Source: Lichenostomus cassidix (taxonomy: Eukaryota > Chordata > Aves > Passeriformes > Meliphagidae). Taken from it: a stretch of 64,000 nt of DNA. The notes under the pieces are model-generated. The model did no database searches and had not been told where the DNA came from. It saw only the letters and a program-made list of their open reading frames with translations. Positions within the stretch are counted from its first letter, which is position 1, and each line of letters begins with the position of its first letter. The stretch covers positions 1,984,001-2,048,000 of the forward strand of contig VLJF02000046.1 in NCBI GenBank assembly GCA_008360975.2, in the 5' to 3' direction. Below are positions 55,662 through 64,000 of this stretch, piece after piece. Position numbers and translations under genes: made by a program.

Positions 55662-58600
55662 GGTTCTTTGACCCACAGACGAACTACAATCTTCATAACA
55701 ATTCTGCTGATAATAAAATCGTATATAATAAAACCTTCATAACAACTCTTTCAATAATAGAACAATTAATTTACATATTAGGCATAAAGGCATCACCTCT
55801 TGTTTTTCAAGTACATGCTCTTCAAGTTCATTACTCAGAGCTGTTATTTGCATTGCTTCCAAAACATGCCTGATTAGTTGCTATTCTCTATGTTATCAAA
55901 TCTCCTTTTTTTCTTGAGACTATGTTTCTTTTTAGACAAGTCTAAAGTCTCCATTTTGCAGCACAAAGTGTTACAACAACTCTAACATGCAATCATAACA
56001 CACCAAGTACACACACTGCAGTGATTACAGTGACTGACATGAATGCATTTTGCAGTAGCCTCCAACTTGGCAGCCATGAAGCCAATCCCACCAAGAAGAA
56101 TTTTCTCCTTTCTGCTGCTCTTCTACTGCTCTTTCTATCGAGGTGATTCCTGATTGTTGGATTTCAAACCCATCAGTGATACAAGTGCAACACTCCTGTC
56201 CTAGAATAGCACAGGTTCGTCCTTGGCCAGCAAGCAGATAATCCAAGGCCATGCAGTTCTGCAGAGCTCCACTGGTGTTTGATGGAGCTCACAGGATGTG
56301 GTATTTGATATTTTAGTAGCATCATTTGCTACTTCTTCTAATTATCGATTTAGAAGAAGTAAATAATATCAACTCCACAGGATGAGGCAGTGCACATAGG
56401 GTACAGGGTGAACCAGAATCTTTGGCTTTCTGAAATCCAAGGCATTCTTTGGGTGGAAAATGTTCTCTTGGCCCAACTCTTGCCTGTGATTGTTGCCAAA
56501 GTGCCCTAAATGGTGGCACTGTGGCTGGGAGTGGTGTGACACTGGCACTGACCAGCTCTAGCACCACAAGTACTGCTGACATTTTAAGTAATACTAAAAC
56601 ATAGAAATCCTTTCACATTTTGGCCTCTAACTATAACAGGGTTCAGTTTCTCCTGATGGGAAATCCTATTGAATCCTGTAAAACTGATCATTGTATTCTT
56701 TTGTTCCACAGCACAGTTTTCTTTAACTGTCCCTCCACTGACTCTGTTATGAGTCAGAGCCCATTGACAGAGTTCTGCCACCCCACAGGATGGGCCCTGC
56801 AAGGGAATCCCATTCCTCCCAACATTGGTTGGGAACATATCCTGCAATTAGTTACGTGGAGTATTTTGGCTACTTTGATCTTTACATTTTCATACAAATT
56901 TTCATGACTAATCCCTTGGTGAAACTCCAGAGGTGTTTCTGGCAAACAAAGATTCTGGTTGATTACCAAGATACAACTTACTGACTTAAGTAGTACTTTA
57001 GTGACAAGGTTATTCAGTCTTTTTCCTCAATCTCATTTGGGTTAGGAACAACAATTCCATTGTCCATGGAGACGGTGCCTTTTTAATTCCAGAATAATGC
57101 CCCAAGGTCCTTTGCTGCTCAGCTTCACTGCTGTGTCTGTGGGTAACAAGGCTTGGTGGGGTCCTTTCCCCTTCGGCTGCAGAGCTGCCAGGTCCCAGTC
57201 CTTGAGGTGCTCCAGGCTCCTGGCTGAATTCCTGTGGAAGTCACTCAGTGTCACATCAGTCCTCACATGGAGCCCTGTGGATCAGAGCATTTTCCAAAGG
57301 GAACGTTGGGGCAAACAGGGAGATTTGGTCTGGCAGGATCTGTAAAACAACATCCTATAACATCTGCTTGTTCTCCCATAGAACACTTGGCTGCAGGGAC
57401 AGATTCCCATCGTTCCTGCCCAGGTTTCAGGGTTAAAAGTGGTGTCTTTCCCCAGAGCTGTTCCTTCAGCTGCCTCAGGAGGGCCATTTGGCCTCTGGAC
57501 CCACACTGTGGCTCCATTATTAAGACTGCTGGATCCAAACCAGTCCAAATCACTCCACAAACAGTGGTGATTTGAGGTGGATCTCCTTTTTTCACAACTG
57601 TTTTTAAAACTGCAATATCAGTAAATGTCCTAACCTGTCACAGGGTTGCATAATCAAATCTTGCTCACTATTGTTTAACAGAATTTAATTTCTCCTTGCT
57701 AATCTGCATCACTTCCTCCTCCCATGACATGAACACTTTGCAAGGCCAAGCTTTCGCGAGCAGTTATCAAACCAAAGTGCTCTGGAGGAATCTGAATTCC
57801 TATTCTGGTATTGATAACTCTCATTTGCTTCTGATTTATCCTCATTAAATCTAATGCATAAAGGTCCAGCCCTGCAGCTTGTGGGGTGGACCTGAAAAGG
57901 ATTCTTCATCCAGACAAGTTCTCATCCCCTAATTTTTCATCTGCTCTTTTAACAACCCCTCCATCCATTCCACCAATCCTGCAGCTTGTGCATAGTGTGG
58001 TATATGAAAAACCCAGCAGCCTTAATCACTTCATTTCTCACAGGATCAGACAAAGCATTCCACACCAGAGTATCAGCAAACCATATAAAAATAGCCAATT
58101 TCATCCCATCCTTCTTTATTCATTATACACAATCTCACTAAGTTTCCCACTCATGTTTGGGTCCTGGCCAAACATTTTCTGTAGGGTATTTAGTGTTACA
58201 TCCCTGAGCAGCCAAAGGTAACAAATTAGTATTGTCAGCATTATTTCACATAATTATTTGGCTTGTATATATACACACATGTATATTTTAATGATATTTC
58301 TATGTACAATTATTATTTTATATATATATCAATATATTGATTATATAATTATATTATTTCACTTGCACAAAGAAATCTGAGCTCAAGATTAAAAACTCCT
58401 CTCGCTTCATGTGGGTGTGTTCCAAAAACAATTGTTCCTTCTGTTGGTGCTTTTTCCCATATACTGTTAACAAAATTAATTCTCTTCTTCCTAAACCCAC
58501 AAGTTCTTTTCCTTTTTCCATATGCAATTTTGGATGCATTTTAATACATCCAGTGGTTCGGCTTCTTTTAACCAACTTCCCCATTGCTCACACAGTGCTC

Positions 58601-58746
58601 TGATCTCAGCCCCCTGAAGAGCCAGTGAACTATAGGGAAGGTCTTCCCAACCAGGAATTTTGGATAGGACTGATTCCTTAAATTTACATTTAAAAAGTAA
58701 AATTTTGCTGTGATCTGGCCAAACTACACCAATTTTGTTTTCCCAC
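55662..58746 (-). pseudogene. Degraded retroviral interior with env traces
   Basis: Minus strand. 57042-57266 ends with a segment like the integrase C-terminus of gamma-type viruses (KGPHQALL, TDTAVKL). 56584-56847 contains envelope-like sequence. 56025-56252 has ALDYLLAGQG followed by CAILGQECC, the CX6CC motif of gammaretrovirus-type transmembrane subunits. These pieces are in different frames and much sequence is missing; gag and most of pol are not recognisable. The order pol end, env, 3' LTR fits a minus-strand provirus. Not functional. Confidence 0.65.
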
Positions 58747-59473
58747 TGGGCAGGGTCAGCACCAAAGACATGACACCAACTGAAGGAATCAATGTGATTT
58801 ACTGAAGGAATCAGTGTAATACACTGAAGGAATCAGTGCAATTTGCTATAGTTCAAAGCAGCAAAGAATCACAACAGAAGCTCAGCAATGCACCCAATCA
58901 GCACTACCAAAGATTGCCTGCAGTGATGAAGAAAGATCCATCACCAGTTACCCTCAGACTTTACCATCACCCAGATCCCCTCATCAGCTGGGGAAGCTGT
59001 CACAGCCAAGGACTGCAGAGCCACTGCCAACAACTGGCAATTCCTGCAGGTGCATCCACCCACAGGTGAGGCTTCCAGCCTGGCTGGGAGAGGGCCCAGC
59101 TGTGACAGTGCTGAATAAACACACTGACAGCACTGCTAGTGCAGGAACATCTGGTTTCATCCTCCTCTTGGCTTCTCCCAAAGCCTGGCCAGGGCTCAAG
59201 GAGGAACCAAGGGAGTTGACTTTGACCATACTCTCCAAACCAGGCCAGATGTTGGATTTCATGGCTTTGTCCAGCTTACAACTAGAGAAAGGCAAATACA
59301 TGTTTCACTAATGAGTGAATACATCTATCACAATGCTAATGATCATGCATATTTCGTTAATGAGCAGATACAAAGATAATATTTGGTTAGCAGGTTCATC
59401 AAGAGGTCACCTTTGGCTCAGGGCCTGTTGTTCAGGCCTCAGTCAGGCCTCTTGGTCAGGCCTTGGCACTTCA
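58747..59473 (-). mobile_element. LTR-like repeat, right copy (5' LTR of a minus-strand element)
   Basis: Partner of 54976-55661, begins TGAAGTGCCAAGGCC on the minus strand. No convincing primer-binding site follows it, in line with loss of the adjacent interior. Confidence 0.75.
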
Positions 59474-59494
59474 GGAATGTGGTTTAGTGCTGGG

Positions 59495-59577
59495 CTGACA
59501 GTGCTGGGTGAACAGCTGGAGTTGATGAGATCAGAGATCTTTTCCAACAGAAAGGATTCTGCAATTCCAGGATTCTA
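59495..59577 (+). mobile_element. CR1 3'-end scrap
   Basis: GAGTTGATGAGATCAGAGATC, then TTTTCCAACAGAAAGGATTCTGC resembles the last 80 bp of CR1, diverged. Confidence 0.55.
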
Positions 59578-61619
59578 ACTGCTGCATTCAGCTAGGTCCA
59601 CATTAGCAGCATTACTTTGCTCAAAAAGTCCCCTCTTGGTCAGCTCTTGAGGCCTAAGGCTTCAACTCCTTTAGCTCCTGGTGCTAAGTTGCTCATGCTG
59701 AACAAGATAACTCAGAGAGAAGAGCAGAGTTCATCCAGTTCATTTTGGGACACTGAGAGGGGAGGGTGTGAAAACAGGAGCATTGCTTTGTGCCACCTCC
59801 TCTCTGCCCTTCACACCTTTCAGTGCTCTGAAACAGCCAAGAGCTTTCTTCAAGAGGGCAAGGAAGCAGCTGTTCCTTCTGCCAGGTCTGGCTCTCTCCA
59901 GTCTCTGCACTTGACTGCTTTTGTCCCTCTTGCTGTGCCCTCTGTTCCCCCTGGGCTCACTGGCTGCTGCCCAGGACTGTGGACTGGCCCAGATCAAGTG
60001 CTCGAGAGCCTCATTTCTCTGCCCTTGGAGCTGCCTGGGCACAGCAGCCTTTTCCATCTGCAAGCTCCATATGGACAGGGAGTGCCCAGCTCTGTTCCTT
60101 GCACAACCTCCAGGAGCCCAGGGCTGCCATCTCAAGTCCCTGCTGGCACTGAGGGCTCCCAGGTGCCTCAGGCTGCTGTGACACCACTGCAAACAGGAGG
60201 GAGGAGTGGCAGGGGCTGTGCTCAAAGTCAGGTCCATTTGCTGCTGCTGCTGCTGTGGGGTCATTTGTCCAGCCCTGCCCAGACTCAGGGATCAGCTCCA
60301 GGCCCTGCTGCTGCTCCCACGGGATCAGCCACAATCTGGTTGTTGCTCTCAGTGCCAGCAGAAGCAGTGGCTGAAGCAGCAGGTGCTGACAGTGCCCCAA
60401 GCCCCGGGGCCAGAGGGGTCCCTTGGCTGCGGGGCTGGGAGGGAGCTGCCCCTTGTTCTCACTGTGCCTCACGCAAAGCTGGGCCCCTCACAAGTGGGGA
60501 GCACAGCAAACAGGGAGCCTGCCAGTCTCTTCCAGCCATGTCTGCTCAGAGTTTGGCCACTGGAGCTTCAGGTGGACAAAGGCAGCTGCTTTTGGTCCCT
60601 CTGGGTGTCCCTGTGTTCAGCAGTGCTGCTCCATCAGTCTGTGCACAGCAACGGGGAAAAGCCTCAGCCCTGCAGGGGCCAGGAGCTGCCAGGCTCTGTG
60701 GGAAGGGAGCTGCTCCACATGGGAATGAGGAGGAAAGGACATTCCTCTTTCAGGACATGTTTTCTGATTTAGAAAAGAAAAATAAAAAAAAAAGAAAGGG
60801 AAAAAGAAATCAGAAAAAAATCGAAATATTAAAAGAAACTCCAAATGTGTAGTGAAAAATTTTCTGTAAACTTCAATTAAGAGGTAACTGATCTTTTGAA
60901 TATGAGAACTCAGTTATTTACTTTGAAATTGTTCTGATGGCATGGATCCATCTTACTCAGCAGCCTGTTTTTAAATATTTTGGGGTTTGTTTCCAACATT
61001 GTTATTTTCATTGATGAAGTATTAGGAAATTGATTGTGCCCTGCCAGCTCCGAGCAGGACTGGGAATCTAAACTCTGTCAAATCTCAACTCTTTAGAAGA
61101 TGCCCTTCCCTCTCACCCTGTGAATGAGCTGTACATTCCCTCTGAAACTGTCAGTGGTTTCTTAAAGACAGCAAGTCCCACTTACAGCTTTTTGCTCTGG
61201 CTTGGAAGTGGAGAAGGGCAATTCTTCATCCATCAACTCCAGACTGCACTGCCTTAGGAACAAGGCCCACTTGCCAGGTTTGGCTTACTCATGGTACTCC
61301 TAGAGGAGGAAGAAAGTGCAATTGCACAGTTCCAGCCCAACAGGAATGAAGAGTGGGACAGACAAAACATCCTGTGGACATAGAGGCATTCAGCTGGGAC
61401 TGTGGAGTGTTTGGGTTCTTGCCAATTGGATGTGTATCCCTCACTGCAATCTCTGGGCCTGCAGGAGAGTCTCACTCACCTGCACAAGCAGAAAGCTCAG
61501 TCGCTGTGCTCAGAACAGGCTCGTCTGATGCAAAGCTGTCAGAGCAATGGGAGGGCAGAGCAGGCCCAGCCGTGCCCAGGGCTGAGCCCCAGCAGAGCCC
61601 TGGCAGAGCCCAGAGCAGC
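59578..61619. other. No recognised gene
   Basis: Holds a 411-codon frame (59617-60852) without family motifs and ending in an A-rich low-complexity tract at 60770-60840. 61080-61245 resembles 26030-26190. Confidence 0.4.
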
Positions 61620-62151
61620 CTCAGCATCCACAGAGCCCTGCTGGAAGGAGAGAAACCAGAAATCACCCATCAGCTGAAGGCTCCTGTCCCCTTGTCCCAA
61701 CTGCCCACAGTGCCCAGGCCATGCTGGCTGAGCTCAGAGCTGTGCCCAAACCTCCCCATCATTGCTGCCTCTGGGAGGAGAGCAGGAGGGCAGGACATGT
61801 GCCCAGCCTCCAGCCAGCCATGGCAGATCCTCCTCCTCAGCAGCTGCCCAGAGCCAAAGAGCAGCTTGGCAGCCAACTGAAGAGTTCCTTGCATCCACCC
61901 CAGCCAAGGGGGAACCTTTGGTGCCCAGCCAGGCTGAGCAATGCCCAGATCTGGGAGCATCCCCTGGCTGTGCACTCACCTGCACATTGGGTGTGGAGTG
62001 TGTCTTTGCAGAAGGTGCCAGAATCAAAGTCAATCTTCTTCAGCTGCAGATGGCTGGGTCGTGGAAGAGGTGCTCATCCTTGAGGGTGTCCCTGGTGTCT
62101 CCAGCAGCAGCCCCACCTGGTCCAGCTTCTCCAGGGGCTCCTGCTCCTTCC
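61620..62151 (-). pseudogene. Older PIM relic downstream of PIM copy 2
   Basis: Minus strand. From an AG acceptor at 62152 KEQEPLEKLDQVGLLLET (PIM exon 2-like) passes into a catalytic-loop-like part and then KIDFDSGTFCKDTLHTQCAG with a GTGAGT donor at 61979, which parallels the end of PIM exon 4 (DFG then DTVYT...AG). After that the sequence resembles PIM introns and has an exon 6-type acceptor near 61641. The middle of exon 2 to exon 4 and exon 5 are missing. The start of this relic is also present behind copy 1 (31880-31999), so it predates the duplication. Confidence 0.6.
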
Positions 62152-62375
62152 CTGGGGGCAGAGCAGGCTGTCAGGGTTCTGCCCAGGGCCCCAGCCATCA
62201 ATGAACCAGGACAAGCAAAACCAGCTTGGATGGTGGCCACCAGTGCTTGCCAGAGCAGCTCAGCTCCAGCACAAGAGCTGTGTGTTCCCATCTGATGATC
62301 CCTGCTCCAGGCTACAGGCAGCACAAAACAGTTTGGTTTTCTTTGCTTCTTATTGCCAAGACATGTGTGCAGCTG
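62152..62375. other. 3' flank of PIM copy 2
   Basis: Mirror of 31657-31879, with high similarity. Confidence 0.5.
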
Positions 62376-63852
62376 TTACTTGCCAGGCCCAAACGGTGCC
62401 TGTGGATCTCTCCCATCTTCTAGGGCAGAGCCCTGCAGCCAAGGCTCAGAGAAGAGATCTTCCAGTGATGGCCTGTCCAAGGAGTGCATGGATAAACACC
62501 CCTTGATAAGATCTTTGCACTCTGGGGAGAGAAACCAGAAACTGCCAGTCACTTGGAGAAGGATGCTGTTCACTTTGTCTCCCTGTTCCCATGCCCTGCC
62601 TATGCTGCATGTGCTCAGAATTGTGCCTAAAATTTCCAGTCAATTCCCTGTTTTGGAGGGGAGCAGGAAAGCAGAACATGTGCCACCTCCTCAGCAGCTG
62701 CCAGAGCAGGATGCTCATGAGCCTGCTGCTGTCTCCCAACACTGATATTCCCCCTGTGCCACAGAGATGAGGATTTACCTTGAGAAAGGTGTTGTGGGAA
62801 CAAGAGCTCGCCCCAGATGATCGCCTGGCCCTTCTTGAATGGGTGCTTCCCGCAGACCATCTGGTACAGCAGGATACCCAGGGACCAGATCGTTGCTGCC
62901 TCGCCATGGTAACATCTGAGCTGGGTCCATTCTGGTGGGCTGTAGGACAGGGTTCCTATGGAATACAGATGGAGTTCATCAGGGGATGCTGCTGCTCCCA
63001 GAGCCTCACCTCAGCATCCCTGGGCATGCAGGGGCTGCAGCAGTGGCACGTGGGGTGATCTGCTGCCCTCTCGCCAGCACCTGTGACTTGTGTACAAACT
63101 TGGGGTTCTAAAAGAAGCCACTGGTGCTGGAAGAGGGCAGCAGAAGCCCTGGGAAGGCCTGACCATGAAATGCCAATGGAAAACCCACCCAGTGGTGGGG
63201 AAAAGCCCTTCCTTGCCTGCATGCCAAACTACCCAGGGTGTAGGGTCTGACCCCTCACTGCTACCCCCATGGGTGTTTTTGTCAGGCTGGCTGCCCCAAC
63301 CCCAGCCCCAGTCCAGGGCAGAGTGGGTGCTGAATGCTGTCAGCAGGGCCAGGAGCTGGTCCCCCCACCCAAAAGCAACTTGGCTGAAGAAGCAATCCCA
63401 TGACCTGCAGCAAATGGGGCAATCCCTGGTGCTACACCCAGGCTGGGCCATGAGGTGCCCAGGAGCATCCCCTGGGAGGGCTCACCTGCAAATTTGGTGT
63501 ACACTGTGTCCTGGAGGAAGGTGCCACAGCCAAAGTCGATCAGTTTAACCTGTCTGGTGCACAGGTCCAGGAGGATGTTGCCAGGTTTGATGTCTCTGTG
63601 CAGCACCCCGCAGCTGCTGCAGTGCCGCACGGCCTGCAGCACCTGGCAGAACAGCCCCCGAGCCTCCTCCTCCGGCAGCAACCCCCGAGCCAGGATGAAA
63701 TCACACAGGTCCTGGCACTGCTCCGGACGCTCCATCACCATCAAGAAGCTGGTGGGGAGCTCGAACCATTCCAGGAGCTGAATGACACCTTGGAACCCAG
63801 TGGACACCTTGTCCAGCAGCACGATCTCCAGGGGCGCACGGGTGCCATCGGG
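62376..63852 (-). CDS. PIM-1-like serine/threonine kinase, copy 2 (partial, 5' part beyond window)
   Basis: Minus strand. Visible exons are 63852-63486 (367 bp: [13 protein letters not shown], hinge MERPE, loop [11 protein letters not shown] as LIDFGCGT), 62955-62779 (177 bp: [19 protein letters not shown]) and 62521-62376 (146 bp, ending GPGK and TAA). All splice borders are consensus and the frame is kept, unlike copy 1. The glycine-loop and VAIK exons lie beyond 64000. Near the start of the last exon IKGCL replaces IKWCL of copy 1; the Trp is conserved in PIM kinases, so stability may be affected. Tail-to-tail with copy 1, 31 kb apart. In songbirds this family has many copies; whether this one is expressed is unknown. 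Confidence 0.85.
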
Positions 63853-64000
63853 CTGAGGGAGGACCAAGCTGCTGTCAGTGGGGCTGAGGCTGTGCCAGGG
63901 CTCTGGGACCCCTCACCCAGCCCGGGATGCTCGGAGCCCCCCGCTCACCCCTCGCTCGCTCTCCCTCCGGGGCTCCCGGCGGCTCCCACCCTGCCAGGCC
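63853..64000 (-). other. Intron 3 of PIM copy 2
   Basis: Mirrors 29830-29985 of copy 1; the window ends inside the intron. Confidence 0.7.

Noticed and set aside
59617..60852. 411-codon plus-strand open frame
   Set aside because: No family motif, Ser/Pro/Gln-rich composition, ends in an A-rich tract, and other frames of the region are open too.

Overview
The window looks like avian, most probably passerine, nuclear DNA. The evidence is CR1 LINE 3' ends, several avian-type LTR families, an OR14-type olfactory receptor, and two copies of a PIM-1-like serine/threonine kinase, a family known to be expanded in songbirds. Gene density is low and repeat density very high. Inverted duplications and satellite arrays suggest an ampliconic, subtelomeric or sex-chromosome-like region, but chromosome identity cannot be read from the sequence. 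Two runs of exactly 500 N (2709-3208 and 32633-33132) look like fixed-size scaffold gaps, so order and orientation across them are inferred by the assembly.

Layout. 1-2708: a 36-38 bp satellite, then unassigned sequence. 3209-32632 (one contig): an LTR fragment, then a large imperfect inverted duplication with arms of about 8 kb (about 3841-12140 and 16506-24640). Each arm carries, in mirrored order, an LTR-like repeat with a satellite tail, a G-rich array, a 10-11 bp array, perfect CRE palindromes and a 330 bp terminal block. The spacer (12141-16505) holds remnants of Janus-kinase FERM/SH2 exons, minisatellites and CR1 fragments. From 28.7 kb comes PIM copy 1 with a CpG-rich 5' end and a one-base frameshift, followed by an older PIM relic that is cut by an LTR.

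33133-39634: a near full-length ERVL/foamy-like endogenous retrovirus. It has a tRNA-Lys(1,2)-type primer site, a gag open over 623 codons and a pol in the same frame. Pol is broken only by stop codons, with no indel, and there is no env. 39.8-40.8 kb: GTGACAC minisatellite. 40.8-46.7 kb: a tandem array LTR-env-LTR-env-LTR on the minus strand, cut by a CR1 at 46.7-47.5 kb. 49.1-50.0 kb: an OR14-like olfactory receptor with a single frameshift in a C run. 52.5-53.1 kb: a 130-160 bp tandem repeat. 53.9-54.5 kb: a cluster of RFX X-box palindromes. 55.0-59.5 kb: a degraded retrovirus (minus strand) with two LTR-like direct repeats. 61.6-64.0 kb: PIM copy 2 (minus strand, cut by the window end) with the same older relic downstream.

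The genes do not form a pathway. What links them is lineage-specific duplication (PIM, OR), retroviral insertion and satellite growth. The most notable signals are that every pol stop codon, and several catalytic-site changes, fit single G-to-A changes on the viral plus strand; the multi-pass hydrophobic N-terminus of the retroviral gag; the mirrored G-quadruplex/CRE arrays; and the X-box cluster.
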